This document shows, piece after piece, positions 20,320 through 32,618 of a stretch of 57,797 nucleotides of DNA (position 1 is the first letter of the stretch; each line of letters opens with the position of its first letter). The position numbers and the translations under genes were made by a program. The stretch comes from Betaproteobacteria bacterium (GTDB taxonomy: Bacteria > Pseudomonadota > Gammaproteobacteria > Burkholderiales > Rhodocyclaceae). The DNA lies in the NCBI GenBank assembly GCA_019136545.1, contig JAGVUA010000023.1:1-57797 (forward strand), given 5' to 3'. Below the pieces are notes generated by a model. It saw only the letters and a program-made list of their open reading frames with translations, did not search any database and had not been told where the DNA came from.

Positions 20320-20796
20320 ATGAGCAAGTTTCCGATCACCCTGCGCGGCGCCGAGCTGCTGCGCGAAGAACTGAAGCGCCTGAAGACGGTGGAGCGCCCC
20401 AGCGTCGTCGCGGCCATCGCCGAGGCGCGCTCGCACGGCGACCTGTCGGAGAACGCCGAGTACGATGCCGCCAAGGAGCGTCAGGGCTTCATCGAAGGCC
20501 GCATCGCGGAAGTCGAGGGCAAGCTGGCCAATGCCCAGATCATCGATCCGGCGGCGCTCGATGCCGACGGCCGCGTGGTGTTCGGCGCCACGGTCGATCT
20601 CGAGGACATGGACAGCGGCCAGAAGGTCAGCTACCAGATCGTCGGCGACGATGAGGCCGACCTCAAGCAGAACAAGATTTCGCTCAATTCGCCGGTGGCG
20701 CGCTCGCTGATCGGCAAGTTCGCCGGCGATGTGGTCGAGGTTCAGACGCCTGGCGGCCGGCGGGAATACGAGATTCTCGACGTCAGGTACGTGTGA
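20320..20796 (+). CDS. greA: Transcription elongation factor GreA
   Basis: 158 residues, standard length. It rescues backtracked RNA polymerase by stimulating transcript cleavage. The N-terminal coiled coil (1-75) carries the acidic tip in the [14 protein letters not shown] segment. The C-terminal FKBP-like domain ends with [14 protein letters not shown]. The ATG before SKFPIT is chosen to match the family; a frame from 20296 adds eight residues. The order carA-carB-greA is conserved in betaproteobacteria. Confidence 0.95.
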   Translation: MSKFPITLRGAELLREELKRLKTVERPSVVAAIAEARSHGDLSENAEYDAAKERQGFIEGRIAEVEGKLANAQIIDPAALDADGRVVFGATVDLEDMDSGQKVSYQIVGDDEADLKQNKISLNSPVARSLIGKFAGDVVEVQTPGGRREYEILDVRYV

Positions 20797-20896
20797 CCCG
20801 CCGCGTATCCGGGGCGCTTGCTTCGTTGGCGGTGTCGCTCGCTGGCCGCCGTACCTGCCTGTACCGTCTCCGCACTCGCGCCTTGCCGCTTCGCGA

Positions 20897-21280
20897 TCAT
20901 CCCCGCCCGCGCGGCGGGTTGCGACTGGATTTCTCGGCCGCGGCGGCGGCCTGCTTCTTGGTCAGCGGCTTGCCGCGGCGTGTTGCCGCGGCTGACTTTG
21001 GGGCTTCCTCCGGCTTTTCGCGCCACAGGACCAGAATGTTGCCGATGTGCTGCACGGGTGCGCACGCGAGCTTCGCGCAGATTTCCGCCTGCAGCGCGTC
21101 GCGCGCCTCGCGCTCGATGCCGGCGAGCTTGACCTTGATCAGTTCGTGGGCCTTGAGCGAACGGTCTATTTCCCTGGCCACCGCTTCGGAAAGACCGTTG
21201 CCGGCGATGGTGACCACGGGGTGGAGGGGGTGGGCGGCGGCGCGCAGCGCCCGGCGCTGTTCAGGTGTCAATTCGATCAT
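20897..21280 (-). CDS. yhbY: YhbY-family CRM-domain RNA-binding protein
   Basis: 127 residues. The CRM domain (1-95) has the signature GNGLSEAV and ends in IGNILVLWR. Such proteins associate with pre-50S ribosomal particles. The C-terminal 30 residues are a basic Lys/Arg/Ala-rich tail missing in the E. coli protein of about 97 residues and probably add RNA contacts. It is divergent from rlmE with only 17 bases between the start codons, the usual arrangement. Confidence 0.9.
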   Translation of the reverse strand: MIELTPEQRRALRAAAHPLHPVVTIAGNGLSEAVAREIDRSLKAHELIKVKLAGIEREARDALQAEICAKLACAPVQHIGNILVLWREKPEEAPKSAAATRRGKPLTKKQAAAAAEKSSRNPPRGRG

Positions 21281-21297
21281 GTGGCCATTCTAGCGCG

Positions 21298-21930
21298 ATG
21301 ACCCAGAAGTCCCGGCAACACAAGAAAAGCAAGGCGTGGATGCACGAGCACGTCAACGATCCCTACGTCCAGAAAGCCAAGGCCGAGGGCTGGCGTTCCC
21401 GGGCCGTGTTCAAGCTGATCGAGATCGACGAGAAGGATCATCTGCTCAAACCCGGCATGACGGTGCTGGACCTCGGCGCCGCGCCCGGCAGTTGGTGCCA
21501 GTACGTGGCGCGGCGCATTCAGCCCGGCGGCAAGCTGATCGCGCTCGACTTGCTCGAAATGACGCCCCTGGCGGGCGTCGAGTTCATCCAGGGCGACTTC
21601 CGGGAGGAGGACGTCCTCGATAAGCTAAAGTCAGTCTTGGCGGGACGCCGCGTCGATCTTGTTTTATCGGACATGGCCCCCAATATGTCGGGCATATCGG
21701 TCGCCGACGACGCGCGGGTGATGCATCTGGCCGAGTTGGCGCTGGATTTTGCCCGCCAGCACCTGACACCTGGCGGCGACATGCTGGTCAAAGTGTTCCA
21801 GGGCTCGGGATTCATGGAATTGCGCAAGGGGATCATGGCAAGCTTCGACAGCCTGAAGGTACGCAAGCCGGCCGCGTCGCGCGATCGCAGCGCCGAAACT
21901 TATCTGTTGGCGTGCGGTCTGCGGTCTTAA
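21298..21930 (+). CDS. rlmE: 23S rRNA 2'-O-ribose U2552 methyltransferase
   Basis: 210 residues. RlmE (FtsJ/RrmJ) methylates U2552 of 23S rRNA with S-adenosylmethionine. The SAM-binding motif is [11 protein letters not shown] (about 52-62), followed by the conserved Asp in [10 protein letters not shown] and the catalytic Lys in MLVKVFQG. A basic N-terminus ([14 protein letters not shown]) contacts RNA. ftsH follows after 66 bases, as in many proteobacteria where the pair is heat inducible. Confidence 0.95.
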   Translation: MTQKSRQHKKSKAWMHEHVNDPYVQKAKAEGWRSRAVFKLIEIDEKDHLLKPGMTVLDLGAAPGSWCQYVARRIQPGGKLIALDLLEMTPLAGVEFIQGDFREEDVLDKLKSVLAGRRVDLVLSDMAPNMSGISVADDARVMHLAELALDFARQHLTPGGDMLVKVFQGSGFMELRKGIMASFDSLKVRKPAASRDRSAETYLLACGLRS

Positions 21931-21996
21931 TGCGGGTTTGCAGCCCTTCCGAATCGGTTCTACAATCGCCCGACTTATGCATAGCGAGACGAATCC

Positions 21997-23880
<1,884 letters not shown>

Positions 23881-23899
23881 ACGAAACGGAGACAAGCAG

Positions 23900-23924
23900 G
23901 GCCGCGCCATCGCGCGGCCTTTTT
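23900..23924 (+). terminator. Rho-independent terminator between ftsH and folP
   Basis: A 7-base-pair GC stem (GGCCGCG at 23900-23906 with CGCGGCC at 23913-23919), 6-base loop and five T at 23920-23924. The folP ATG begins five bases later, so the hairpin occupies its ribosome-binding region and may act as an attenuator rather than a full stop. Confidence 0.7.
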
Positions 23925-23928
23925 GCTT

Positions 23929-24759
23929 ATGAACAAACCTCTGCAATGCGGCCGTTTCCAACTTGCCTTGGACCGGCCGCTGATCATGGGCATCGTCAAT
24001 CTCACCGACGATTCCTTTTCGGGCGACGGCCTGCGCGGCGGGGCGGGAAATGCCATCGCTCAAGGCTTGCGCATGGTCGAGGAGGGCGCGGATATTCTCG
24101 ACTTGGGCGCCGAATCGTCTCGCCCCGGCGCCGAGCCGGTTTCGCAACAGCAGGAGATGGATCGTCTGTTGCCGGTGATCGAGGGTTTGCGCGGTTGCGG
24201 CGTGCCGCTCTCCGTCGATACCGTCAAGCCCGGGATCATGGCGGCTGCCCTCGCTGCCGGCATCGACATGATCAACGACATCTTCGCCTTGCAGGCGCCC
24301 GGCGCGGTCGAGGCGGTCAAGGCTTCCGCCGCCGCTGTGTGCCTGATGCACATGCAGGGAGAGCCTCGCACCATGCAGTCGGATCCGCGCTACGGCGATG
24401 TCGTCGCCGAAGTGGCGGCATTCCTCGGCGCCCGGGCGGCGGCCTGTACGGCGGCGGGAATTGATAAAAATCGTATCGTCATCGATCCTGGCTTCGGTTT
24501 CGGCAAGACGCTGGCGCATAATCTCGCTCTCCTGCGCCATCTGGACAGGCTGACCGCAGCGGGGCTGCCGGTGCTGGCGGGATTGTCGCGCAAGTCGATG
24601 TTCGGCCTGATTACCGGGCGTTCCGTCGGCGACCGCATGCCGGCCAGCATCGCCGCGGCGATGCTGGCCGTCCAGCGCGGCGCGGCGATCGTCAGGGTTC
24701 ACGACACGGCGGCGACGCGCGACGCCCTGTCGGTATTGAAGGCAATCGAGGACAACTGA
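23929..24759 (+). CDS. folP: Dihydropteroate synthase
   Basis: 276 residues, TIM-barrel enzyme joining p-aminobenzoate to dihydropterin pyrophosphate in folate synthesis, and the sulfonamide target. Signatures are IMGIVNLTDDSFSGDG (about 18-33), LDLGAESSRPGAEPV (about 60-74) and the later DPGFGFGK. No clear ribosome site precedes the ATG, because the terminator hairpin occupies that spot. The stop is immediately followed by the glmM ATG. ftsH-folP-glmM is a conserved order. Confidence 0.95.
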   Translation: MNKPLQCGRFQLALDRPLIMGIVNLTDDSFSGDGLRGGAGNAIAQGLRMVEEGADILDLGAESSRPGAEPVSQQQEMDRLLPVIEGLRGCGVPLSVDTVKPGIMAAALAAGIDMINDIFALQAPGAVEAVKASAAAVCLMHMQGEPRTMQSDPRYGDVVAEVAAFLGARAAACTAAGIDKNRIVIDPGFGFGKTLAHNLALLRHLDRLTAAGLPVLAGLSRKSMFGLITGRSVGDRMPASIAAAMLAVQRGAAIVRVHDTAATRDALSVLKAIEDN

Positions 24760-26115
24760 ATGGGACGAAAATATTTCGGCACCGATGGCGTGCGGGGACG
24801 CGTTGGCGAAGGCCTGATCAATCCCGAGTTCGCCTTGCGGCTGGGGTTCGCCGCGGGCACCACGCTGGTGGACCTGGAAACCTTGCCGGCGGGGGAGCGG
24901 CCGACGGTGATGATCGGCAAGGACACGCGTATTTCCGGCTACATGCTCGAAGGCGCGCTCGAGTCGGGTTTCTCGGCGGCCGGCGTCGATGTGATGCTCT
25001 CCGGGCCGTTGCCGACGCCAGCCATCGCCTACCTTACCCGGGCGCTCCGGCTTCAAGCCGGCGTGGTGATCTCGGCCTCGCATAATCCCTACGACGACAA
25101 CGGCATCAAGTTCTTCTCCGCACAGGGCACCAAGTTGCCCGATGCCGTCGAAGAGGCCATCGAGGCGCAACTCGATCGCCCGCTGGCCTGCCGTGCCTCG
25201 GCCGGCCTGGGGCGTGCCAGGCGCATCGACGATGCCCGCGGCCGCTACATCGAGTTCTGCAAAAGCACCTTCCCGACCGAACTGGATCTGCGCGGCCTCA
25301 AGATCGCGATCGATTGCGCGCATGGTGCCGGCTATTTGGTCGCGCCCAATGTTTTCCATGAACTTGGGGCCGAAGTCATCGCGGTCGGCGCCACGCCCAA
25401 TGGCCTGAACATCAACGCCGGCGTCGGCGCCACCTCGCCGGAATCGCTGCGCCAGGCCGTGCTCGAACATCGCGCGGATATCGGCATCGCGCTGGATGGC
25501 GACGGCGATCGCGTGCTGATGGCCGATGGCCAGGGCCAGCTCTACGATGGCGACCAGCTGCTCTACGTGATCACCCGCGCGCGCCATGCGCGTACGCCCG
25601 TTGCCGGTGTGGTCGGCACTTTGATGACCAATCTCGGCTTTGAGCATGCGCTCGACCGGCTCGGCATTCCCTTCGCGCGGGCCAAGGTCGGCGATCGCTA
25701 CGTGCTGGAGATGATGCAGGAGCGCGGCTGGCCGCTGGGTGGCGAGAACTCGGGGCACATCATCTGCCTGGACAAGCATACGACGGGCGACGGCATCATC
25801 GCCGCGCTGCAGGTGCTGGCGGCGCTGCGCGCCAATGGCGAGACGCTGGCGCAGGCGTGCGGCGATCTCGTGATGTATCCGCAAAAGCTCATCAATGTGC
25901 GCATGGCCGCCGGCTTCGACTGGAAAAGCGATGCAGGTGTCCAGGCGGCGCTCGCGCGGGCGGAAAAGTCGCTTGCCGGCCAGGGCCGCGTGCTATTGCG
26001 GCCTTCTGGTACGGAGCCTGTGCTGCGCGTCATGGTCGAAGGGCGCGACGGCGTCTTCGTCGCGGCGGAGGCCGAGGCGATCGCGGGTGCGGTCAGAGCG
26101 GCTGCGGAGGCCTGA
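24760..26115 (+). CDS. glmM: Phosphoglucosamine mutase
   Basis: 451 residues. It converts glucosamine-6-phosphate to glucosamine-1-phosphate for peptidoglycan and lipopolysaccharide precursors. The active-site phosphoserine is Ser107 in [13 protein letters not shown]. The metal-binding loop is DGDGDR near 247, and the C-terminal phosphate-binding [12 protein letters not shown] is intact. It starts directly after the folP stop. dgkA converges from downstream. Confidence 0.96.
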   Translation: MGRKYFGTDGVRGRVGEGLINPEFALRLGFAAGTTLVDLETLPAGERPTVMIGKDTRISGYMLEGALESGFSAAGVDVMLSGPLPTPAIAYLTRALRLQAGVVISASHNPYDDNGIKFFSAQGTKLPDAVEEAIEAQLDRPLACRASAGLGRARRIDDARGRYIEFCKSTFPTELDLRGLKIAIDCAHGAGYLVAPNVFHELGAEVIAVGATPNGLNINAGVGATSPESLRQAVLEHRADIGIALDGDGDRVLMADGQGQLYDGDQLLYVITRARHARTPVAGVVGTLMTNLGFEHALDRLGIPFARAKVGDRYVLEMMQERGWPLGGENSGHIICLDKHTTGDGIIAALQVLAALRANGETLAQACGDLVMYPQKLINVRMAAGFDWKSDAGVQAALARAEKSLAGQGRVLLRPSGTEPVLRVMVEGRDGVFVAAEAEAIAGAVRAAAEA

Positions 26116-26171
26116 GCGCGCGGCGGTTCCCGGGACGCTTGAGAGGCCGTTGCGGTTGGCCGCGTGCCCGT

Positions 26172-26564
26172 TTAGCCCAGCAGTACGAGCAGCCAGGTTG
26201 CGACTGCGTTGAGCAGCGCGATCATCACGGCGGCACTGCCAACATCCTTGGCGCGCTTGGAGAGGTTGTGGTGGTCGAGCGATATGCGATCGATCGCAGC
26301 TTCGATGGCCGAGTTGACCAGTTCGACGATCAGCACCAGCAACACGCTGGCGATCATCAGCGCGCGGCCAATGTTGCTTGCCGGGACGAAGAATGCCAGG
26401 GGGATCAGCGCGGCAGCCAGCCAGACTTCCTGACGGAAGGCATCTTCATGACGGTAGGCGGCGCGCAGCCCATCGATGGAATAGAACAGCGCGCGCCATA
26501 TGCGTTCCAGCCCCGTCTTGCCTTTGAAAGGGCTTTCCCGTTCCGGTTGTTCGTCGTTGGCCAT
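26172..26564 (-). CDS. dgkA: Diacylglycerol kinase (prokaryotic type)
   Basis: 130 residues from the ATG before ANDEQPERE. Three membrane helices are predicted. The family signature ELVNSAIEAAIDR (about 80-92) holds the catalytic Glu and metal-binding residues. It phosphorylates diacylglycerol released from osmoregulated glucan or LPS modification, in the inner membrane. It is a single gene between the convergent glmM and the divergent tpiA. Confidence 0.93.
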   Translation of the reverse strand: MANDEQPERESPFKGKTGLERIWRALFYSIDGLRAAYRHEDAFRQEVWLAAALIPLAFFVPASNIGRALMIASVLLVLIVELVNSAIEAAIDRISLDHHNLSKRAKDVGSAAVMIALLNAVATWLLVLLG

Positions 26565-26659
26565 CGCTCGATTAAAGCACGAGCGCCGATGGCTACGCGG
26601 CATTTTCAATTGCTGGTGAGGCAGGCTGCCGCTATAATCCTAGGTTATCGAATTCACCG

Positions 26660-27421
26660 ATGGCCTATACGATGCCCCGGATCAAGTTCGTTGCCGGCAA
26701 CTGGAAAATGCATGGCAACCTGGCTAGCAATCTCGCGCTTCTGACCGCGGTGCGCAGCGGTGCCGCATCCCTCGGCGGGCAAGTGGCCGTGTGCGTGCCG
26801 TATCCCTATCTGGCCCAGGCGCAAGCCCTCTTGGCTGGCAGCAATGTCGCCTGGGGTGCGCAGGATGTCTCGGAGCATGCTCAAGGGGCCTATACCGGCG
26901 AAGTGAGCGCGGCGATGCTGAACGATTTCGGCTGCCGTTACGCGATTGTCGGCCATTCCGAGCGCCGCTCCTTTTATGGCGATACCGATACCGTGGTTGC
27001 CGCCAAGTTCATGGCCGCGCTCAAGGCGGGATTGACGCCTATTCTCTGCGTGGGGGAAACCTTGGCCGAACGAGAAGCCGGCATTACCGCCGAGGTGGTG
27101 ATCCGGCAGATGGAGGCCGTGATGGCCGTTGCAGGGATGGCTGCCCTGGGTGAGGCGGTCGTGGCTTATGAACCGGTCTGGGCCATCGGCACGGGCAAGA
27201 CGGCGACACCGGCTCAGGCTCAGGAAGTGCACGCGATGATACGGGCTCGGGTTGCCCGGGATGACGCGGCCGTTGCCGAGGGGTTGCAGATCCTTTACGG
27301 CGGCAGTGTCAAACCATCTAACGCCCGTGAACTCTTCGGACAGCCTGATATCGATGGCGGCTTGATTGGCGGTGCCTCGCTGGTCGCCGATGATTTCCTG
27401 GGCATTTGCGCAGCCGGTTGA
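26660..27421 (+). CDS. tpiA: Triosephosphate isomerase
   Basis: 253 residues. It interconverts dihydroxyacetone phosphate and glyceraldehyde-3-phosphate. The N-terminal GNWKMHGN contains the substrate Lys, GHSERR the catalytic His, [12 protein letters not shown] the catalytic Glu, and the phosphate-binding YGGSVK lies near 213. An in-frame ATG at 26672 (MPRIKF) is an equally plausible start. It leads the tpiA-secG-tRNA-Leu-nuo arrangement. Confidence 0.95.
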   Translation: MAYTMPRIKFVAGNWKMHGNLASNLALLTAVRSGAASLGGQVAVCVPYPYLAQAQALLAGSNVAWGAQDVSEHAQGAYTGEVSAAMLNDFGCRYAIVGHSERRSFYGDTDTVVAAKFMAALKAGLTPILCVGETLAEREAGITAEVVIRQMEAVMAVAGMAALGEAVVAYEPVWAIGTGKTATPAQAQEVHAMIRARVARDDAAVAEGLQILYGGSVKPSNARELFGQPDIDGGLIGGASLVADDFLGICAAG

Positions 27422-27456
27422 CGGCTCGAATTAGCGGGACAAGAGAGGATTTTCAG

Positions 27457-27810
27457 ATGGACATGGTTTATCCACTTGTGCTGACGGTTCATATTCTCGT
27501 CGGCGTGGCGGTCATCGGCCTCGTGCTGATCCAGCACGGCAAGGGGGCCGATATGGGCGCGGCCTTCGGCAGTGGCGCTTCCGGTAGCCTGTTCGGCGCG
27601 ACCGGATCAGCCAATTTTCTGTCCAGGACCACGGCCATTCTCGCGGCTGCATTCTTCTTGACCAGTCTGGGGTTGACCTATCTGGCAAGCACCAAGCCGA
27701 GGACGTCCGGGAGCGTGATGGACAGCGTCAAGACCGAGCAGGTGGTGCCGGTACCGGTTGCACCGCCTGTCGAATCGGGAGATTCGAAAGCCAAGGATGT
27801 TCCGAAATAG
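27457..27810 (+). CDS. secG: Protein translocase subunit SecG
   Basis: 117 residues from the ATG with GAGAGG upstream. Two membrane helices (about 3-22 and 52-72) with LVLIQHGKGADMGAAFGSG between them are characteristic of SecG, an accessory subunit of the SecYEG channel. The C-terminal tail is Val/Pro-rich and probably flexible. It follows tpiA by 35 bases and precedes tRNA-Leu. Confidence 0.93.
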   Translation: MDMVYPLVLTVHILVGVAVIGLVLIQHGKGADMGAAFGSGASGSLFGATGSANFLSRTTAILAAAFFLTSLGLTYLASTKPRTSGSVMDSVKTEQVVPVPVAPPVESGDSKAKDVPK

Positions 27811-27915
27811 GAAATAGCGATAAATAATTCTGCGGCGCACAAAAAATGGTACTATGCGCGCCGCTTCGCTGATGGCGTGGCAAACAACCCGCGCCGAAGC
27901 AGGTAGTGGAAAGCA

Positions 27916-28000
27916 GCCGACGTGGTGAAATTGGTAGACACGCTATCTTGAGGGGGTAGTGGCGAAAGCCGTGCGAGTTCGAGTCTCGCCGTCGGCACCA
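27916..28000 (+). tRNA. leuU: tRNA-Leu(GAG)
   Basis: Class II tRNA of 85 bases. Acceptor strands GCCGACG and CGTCGGC pair, with discriminator A and encoded CCA at 27998-28000. Anticodon arms CTATC and GGTAG enclose a loop with GAG. A long variable arm and TTCGAGT T loop are present. It reads CUC and CUU. A TACTAT at 27850-27855 could be its -10 box. It lies between secG and nuoA, as in many beta- and gammaproteobacteria. Confidence 0.95.
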
Positions 28001-28057
28001 GAATCAACAGGCAGTTGCAGGTTGCGGCTGCCGATAACGTGGCAGGGGCCACAGGTT

Positions 28058-28432
28058 ATGTTGGAAAACTATTTTCCTGTCCTCGTCTTTGTGGTCGTCG
28101 GGATTGCCTTCGGCTTCATGCCCATGCTCCTGGGCCGACTGGTTTCCCCGCATCGGCCGGATAGCGAAAAGCTGTCGCCTTTCGAGTGCGGCTTCGAGCC
28201 GTTCGAAGATGCGCGCATGAAGTTCGATGTGCGCTACTACCTGATCGCCATCCTCTTCATCCTGTTCGACCTGGAAATCGCTTTCCTTTTCCCGTGGGCG
28301 ACGATTTTCAAGGAAATTGTCGCGACGCCCGAGGTCAAGCTGTTCGGGTTTGTCGAAATGCTGATCTTCATCAGCGTATTGGTGATCGGCTACATCTACG
28401 CCTGGGTCAAGGGCGCGCTGGACTGGGAGTGA
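28058..28432 (+). CDS. nuoA: NADH-quinone oxidoreductase subunit A
   Basis: 124 residues, three membrane helices. The loop with the [14 protein letters not shown] segment carries the Cys that participates in the quinone site, and [21 protein letters not shown] is the family-typical second helix (split across about 75-95). It is a membrane-arm subunit of complex I near the quinone cavity. The ATG at 28058 lies just after the tRNA; the upstream frame would overlap the tRNA and is discarded. It is the first gene of the fourteen-gene nuo operon. Confidence 0.95.
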   Translation: MLENYFPVLVFVVVGIAFGFMPMLLGRLVSPHRPDSEKLSPFECGFEPFEDARMKFDVRYYLIAILFILFDLEIAFLFPWATIFKEIVATPEVKLFGFVEMLIFISVLVIGYIYAWVKGALDWE

Positions 28433-28436
28433 CCGA

Positions 28437-28913
28437 GTGAGCATCGAAGGCGTCTTGCAGGAAGGCTTTGTCACCACCAGCCTGGACAAGTTGCTGAACT
28501 GGACGCGCACCGGGTCGCTGTGGCCGATGACCTTCGGCCTGGCATGTTGCGCGGTCGAAATGATCCACACCGGTTGTGCTCGTTATGATCTCGACCGTTT
28601 TGGCGTGATGTTCCGCGCGAGCCCACGCCAGTCCGATGTCATGATCGTGGCCGGGACGCTGACCAACAAGATGGCGCCGGCGCTGCGCAAGGTCTATGAC
28701 CAGATGCCGGAGCCCCGCTGGGTGATCTCCATGGGCTCCTGCGCCAACGGCGGTGGCTATTACCACTATTCGTATTCAGTGGTGCGCGGTTGCGATCGCA
28801 TCGTGCCCGTCGATGTCTATGTGCCAGGGTGCCCGCCGACCGCAGAAGCGCTGCTGTACGGCATCATCCAGTTGCAAAACAAGATCAAGCGTACCTACAC
28901 CATTGCCCGCTGA
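28437..28913 (+). CDS. nuoB: NADH-quinone oxidoreductase subunit B
   Basis: 158 residues starting with GTG. It binds the terminal [4Fe-4S] cluster N2 that reduces quinone. The tandem cysteines LACCAVEM (about 36-37), GSCANGGG (near 101) and PGCPP (near 131) are all present. It is part of the connecting module of complex I, four bases downstream of nuoA. Confidence 0.96.
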   Translation: MSIEGVLQEGFVTTSLDKLLNWTRTGSLWPMTFGLACCAVEMIHTGCARYDLDRFGVMFRASPRQSDVMIVAGTLTNKMAPALRKVYDQMPEPRWVISMGSCANGGGYYHYSYSVVRGCDRIVPVDVYVPGCPPTAEALLYGIIQLQNKIKRTYTIAR

Positions 28914-28933
28914 GATTTGGATGCCCGGTTGCC

Positions 28934-29539
28934 ATGAGCGCAAAGCTTGAACGTCTGTGCGATAAGTTGAAGGAAGTCTTCGGCGCCAAGATCGGCGAGC
29001 CGGTGCTGAGTCTGGGCGAGGTGACCGTGGAGGTGCCGGCCGCCGCGTATCACGAGGTCGCCAGGACCATGCGCGACCATGCCGAGCTGAAGTTCGAGGA
29101 GTTGATCGATCTTTCCGGGATCGACTATTCGACCTATGCGGGGCGGACGCCCGGCCTGCACTTTGCGGCGGTGTTGCAACTCATTTCGGTAACGCATAAC
29201 TGGCGCCTGCGCCTGCGCGCCTTTGCGCCGGACAACGAGGCTCCGGCGTTGCCGACCGTGACCGATCTTTGGCACGCGGCCAATTGGTACGAGCGCGAAG
29301 CGTTCGATCTCTTTGGCATCGTTTTCAACGGGCATCCCGATTTGCGCAGGATCCTGACCGATTACGGATTCGTCGGACATCCATTTCGCAAGGACTTTCC
29401 GGTATCCGGCTACGTCGAGATGCGCTACGACCCGGAGATGCGGCGGGTGACCTATCAGCCGGTCACCATCGAACCTCGCGAAGTCACGCCGCGCATCGTG
29501 CGCGAAGCGGGCTACGGAAAGGTGGACGGTCGTGGCTGA
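28934..29539 (+). CDS. nuoC: NADH-quinone oxidoreductase subunit C
   Basis: 201 residues, the 30 kDa subunit of the peripheral arm. The [12 protein letters not shown] segment and [22 protein letters not shown] region (about 120-158) are the family signature. It is separate from nuoD, unlike the fused NuoCD of E. coli. The last eight bases overlap nuoD. Confidence 0.95.
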   Translation: MSAKLERLCDKLKEVFGAKIGEPVLSLGEVTVEVPAAAYHEVARTMRDHAELKFEELIDLSGIDYSTYAGRTPGLHFAAVLQLISVTHNWRLRLRAFAPDNEAPALPTVTDLWHAANWYEREAFDLFGIVFNGHPDLRRILTDYGFVGHPFRKDFPVSGYVEMRYDPEMRRVTYQPVTIEPREVTPRIVREAGYGKVDGRG

Positions 29540-30785
29540 GATCAAGAACTACACGCTCAACTTCGGCCCGCAGCATCCGGCGGCCCACGGCGTATTGCGC
29601 TTGATCCTCGAGCTCGACGGCGAAGTCGTCGTGCATGCCGATCCGCACATCGGTCTGTTGCATCGCGGTACCGAGAAGCTCGCCGAGACTCGGACCTGGC
29701 TGCAGACGGTGCCTTACCTTGATCGTCTCGACTATGTGTCGATGATGTGCAACGAGCATGCCTACTGTCTCGCCGTCGAACGCCTGCTGGGTGTCGAGGT
29801 GCCGATTCGCGCGCAGTACATCCGCGTCATGATGGACGAGGTGACGCGCATCCTCAATCACCTGTTGAACATCGGGACTCATGCCTTGGATATCGGCGCC
29901 ATGGGGATGGTGCTGTACACGTTCCGCGAGCGCGAGGACCTGATGGACGTTTATGAGGCGGTATCGGGCGCGCGCCTGCATGCGGCCTACTACCGTCCGG
30001 GCGGGGTCTATCGCGACCTTCCCGACCGAATGCCCCAATACCGGGTGAACAAATTCAAGGACGAGGCGACGGTCAAGCGGCTCAATGCCGCCCGCGAAGG
30101 ATCCTTGCTCGATTTCGTCGAGGACTTCACCAACCGTTTCCTCGGCTATCTCGACGAATACCACACGCTGCTGACCGAGAATCGCATCTGGAAGCAGCGG
30201 ACCGTCGGCATCGCCGTCGTTTCTCCGGAACAGGCGCTGCAGATGGGCTTCACCGGACCGATGCTGCGCGGCTCGGGCGTGGCGTGGGACCTCCGCAAGA
30301 AGCAGCCTTATGAAGTCTATGACCGCATGGACTTTGACATTCCGGTGGGCACCAACGGCGATTGCTACGATCGCTATCTGGTGCGGATGGAAGAGATGAA
30401 GCAGTCCAACCGGATCGTCAAGCAGTGCATCGACTGGCTGAGAAAGAATCCGGGACCGGTCATCAGCGACAACCACAAGGTGGCGCCGCCTCCGCGCGAA
30501 GCGATGAAGAGCAACATGGAGGAGCTGATTCATCATTTCAAGCTGTTCAGCGAGGGCATGCATGTTCCCGAGGGCGAGGTCTATGCCAGCATCGAGCATC
30601 CCAAGGGCGAGTTCGGTGTCTGGGCCGTGTCCGATGGCGCCAACAAGCCTTATCGGATCAAGCTGCGGTCTCCCGGTTTCCCGCACCTCGCGGCGCTGAC
30701 CGAGATGTGCAAGGGGCACATGCTTGCCGATGCGACAGCGATCATCGGCACCATTGATCTGGTGCTGGGCGACACCGACCGATGA
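29532..30785 (+). CDS. nuoD: NADH-quinone oxidoreductase subunit D
   Basis: 417 residues starting with GTG inside the end of nuoC. It is the 49 kDa subunit, related to the large subunit of [NiFe] hydrogenases without the metal cysteines. [12 protein letters not shown] (about 11-22) contains the quinone-site His, and the Tyr of the family lies in [10 protein letters not shown]. It forms the quinone cavity together with NuoB. Confidence 0.96.
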   Translation: MAEIKNYTLNFGPQHPAAHGVLRLILELDGEVVVHADPHIGLLHRGTEKLAETRTWLQTVPYLDRLDYVSMMCNEHAYCLAVERLLGVEVPIRAQYIRVMMDEVTRILNHLLNIGTHALDIGAMGMVLYTFREREDLMDVYEAVSGARLHAAYYRPGGVYRDLPDRMPQYRVNKFKDEATVKRLNAAREGSLLDFVEDFTNRFLGYLDEYHTLLTENRIWKQRTVGIAVVSPEQALQMGFTGPMLRGSGVAWDLRKKQPYEVYDRMDFDIPVGTNGDCYDRYLVRMEEMKQSNRIVKQCIDWLRKNPGPVISDNHKVAPPPREAMKSNMEELIHHFKLFSEGMHVPEGEVYASIEHPKGEFGVWAVSDGANKPYRIKLRSPGFPHLAALTEMCKGHMLADATAIIGTIDLVLGDTDR

Positions 30786-31273
30786 ACGAGCGATCACACA
30801 TGTTGAGCCAGGAATCCCTAGCAAGGATCGACCGGGAAGTGGCGAAGTATCCGGCCGATCAGAAACAGTCGGCGGTCATGGCGGCGCTGCGCATTGCCCA
30901 GGAGGAACGGGGTTGGCTGTCGGATGAAACGATCGATTGCGTCGCCCGCTATCTCGGCATGCCGGCGATCGCGGCTTTTGAGGTTGCCAGCTTCTACAAC
31001 ATGTACGACCTGCATCCGGTCGGCCAGTACAAGCTGACGGTATGTACCAATCTGCCTTGCGCGCTTTCGGGGGGCGTTCATGCGGTTGATTACCTGAAGC
31101 AGAAGCTGGGTATCGATCTCAACGAGACCACGCCGGACGGCAAGTTCACGCTGAAGGAAGGCGAGTGCATGGGCGCCTGTGGCGATGCGCCGGTCATGCT
31201 GGTCAACAACGTGCGGATGCGCTGCTTCATGACACCGGACGAGATCGACAAACTGCTGGCGGAGTGCAAATGA
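30782..31273 (+). CDS. nuoE: NADH-quinone oxidoreductase subunit E
   Basis: 163 residues, thioredoxin-like 24 kDa subunit binding [2Fe-2S] cluster N1a. The four ligands are CTNLPC (88 and 93) and CMGAC (129 and 133). The start overlaps the nuoD stop by four bases. An in-frame ATG six codons later is a possible alternative start. Confidence 0.95.
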   Translation: MNERSHMLSQESLARIDREVAKYPADQKQSAVMAALRIAQEERGWLSDETIDCVARYLGMPAIAAFEVASFYNMYDLHPVGQYKLTVCTNLPCALSGGVHAVDYLKQKLGIDLNETTPDGKFTLKEGECMGACGDAPVMLVNNVRMRCFMTPDEIDKLLAECK

Positions 31274-31274
31274 G

Positions 31275-32618
31275 ATGGCTCTGATCGACGCGATCAATCC
31301 GCTGCTTTCGGCCGGTTGGGGCAAAGGCGACGCGGGATGGGAAATCGGCGACTATGAAAGCCGGGGCGGCTATCAGGCGTTGAAGCGTATCCTGGCGGAA
31401 AAGCTGACTCCCGACCAGGTCATCGCCGAGGTCAAGGCGTCGGTGCTGCGCGGCCGCGGCGGCGCCGGATTCCCGACCGGGTTGAAGTGGAGCTTCATGC
31501 CCAAGGGCAGCGGCGAGAAGTACGTGGTGTGCAACACCGACGAGGGCGAACCGGGAACCTTCAAGGATCGCGACATCCTTCGCTACGATCCTCATGCGGT
31601 GATCGAAGGCATGATCATCGCCGGTTATTCGGTGGGCGCCGCGCGGGGCTACAACTATATCCACGGCGAGATATTCGAGCTTTACAGCCGGTTCGAGCAA
31701 GCGCTGGCGCAAGCGCGGACCGCCGGCTACCTTGGGCGGAACATTTTCGGTTCCGGGTTCGATTTCGACCTGTTTGCCCATCACGGTTGGGGCGCTTACA
31801 TTTGCGGCGAGGAGTCGGCGTTGCTCGAGTCGATCGAAGGCAAGAAAGGGCAGCCGCGCTTCAAGCCGCCGTTCCCAGCCAGCTTCGGTCTCTATGGCAA
31901 GCCGACCACCATCAACAACACCGAGACTTTTGCCTCGATTCCCTTCGTGCTGCGCATCGGCGGCGAAGCCTATCTGAATCTCGGAAAACCGAACAACGGC
32001 GGCACCAAGCTGTTCTCCGTGTCGGGCCATGTCAACAAGCCGGGCAACTACGAAGTACCGATGGGCACGCCGTTCGCAAAGCTGTTGGAGATGGCCGGCG
32101 GCGTGCGCGGCGGCCGCAAGCTGAAGGCGGTGATTCCCGGCGGTTCGTCGTCGCCGGTTTTGCCGGCGGGCGTGATCATGGACTGCACCCTCGATTACGA
32201 TTCGATCGCCAAAGCCGGTTCCATGCTCGGCTCCGGTGCGGTTATCGTCATGGACGAATCGGCCTGCATGGTCAAGGCGCTGGAGCGCCTGTCCTACTTT
32301 TACTACGAAGAGTCGTGCGGTCAGTGCACGCCGTGCCGCGAAGGGACGGGATGGTTGCACAAGGTGGTCCATCGCATCGAGCACGGACAGGGGCGCCCGG
32401 AGGATCTCGCGCTGCTTGGCGATCTGACCGTGAACATCATGGGCCGGACCATTTGCGCGCTGGGTGATGCCGCCGCCATGCCGGTGCAGGGATTCCTCAG
32501 GCATTTCCGGTCCGAATTTGAGTATCACATCGAGCACAAGAAGTGCCTGGTGCCACCCGACGTTCAGAAGGCGGGCAGCACCTTTCACACGCGCATGATG
32601 GCGGGGGCGCCATGTTAG
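31275..32618 (+). CDS. nuoF: NADH-quinone oxidoreductase subunit F
   Basis: 447 residues, the 51 kDa NADH-binding subunit. The FMN/NADH motif [10 protein letters not shown] lies near 60-69. The [4Fe-4S] N3 ligands are in [12 protein letters not shown] near 350 with the fourth Cys near 394 (TICALG). It accepts hydride from NADH, or delivers it during reverse electron flow. It starts one base after nuoE and overlaps nuoG by seven bases. Confidence 0.96.
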   Translation: MALIDAINPLLSAGWGKGDAGWEIGDYESRGGYQALKRILAEKLTPDQVIAEVKASVLRGRGGAGFPTGLKWSFMPKGSGEKYVVCNTDEGEPGTFKDRDILRYDPHAVIEGMIIAGYSVGAARGYNYIHGEIFELYSRFEQALAQARTAGYLGRNIFGSGFDFDLFAHHGWGAYICGEESALLESIEGKKGQPRFKPPFPASFGLYGKPTTINNTETFASIPFVLRIGGEAYLNLGKPNNGGTKLFSVSGHVNKPGNYEVPMGTPFAKLLEMAGGVRGGRKLKAVIPGGSSSPVLPAGVIMDCTLDYDSIAKAGSMLGSGAVIVMDESACMVKALERLSYFYYEESCGQCTPCREGTGWLHKVVHRIEHGQGRPEDLALLGDLTVNIMGRTICALGDAAAMPVQGFLRHFRSEFEYHIEHKKCLVPPDVQKAGSTFHTRMMAGAPC

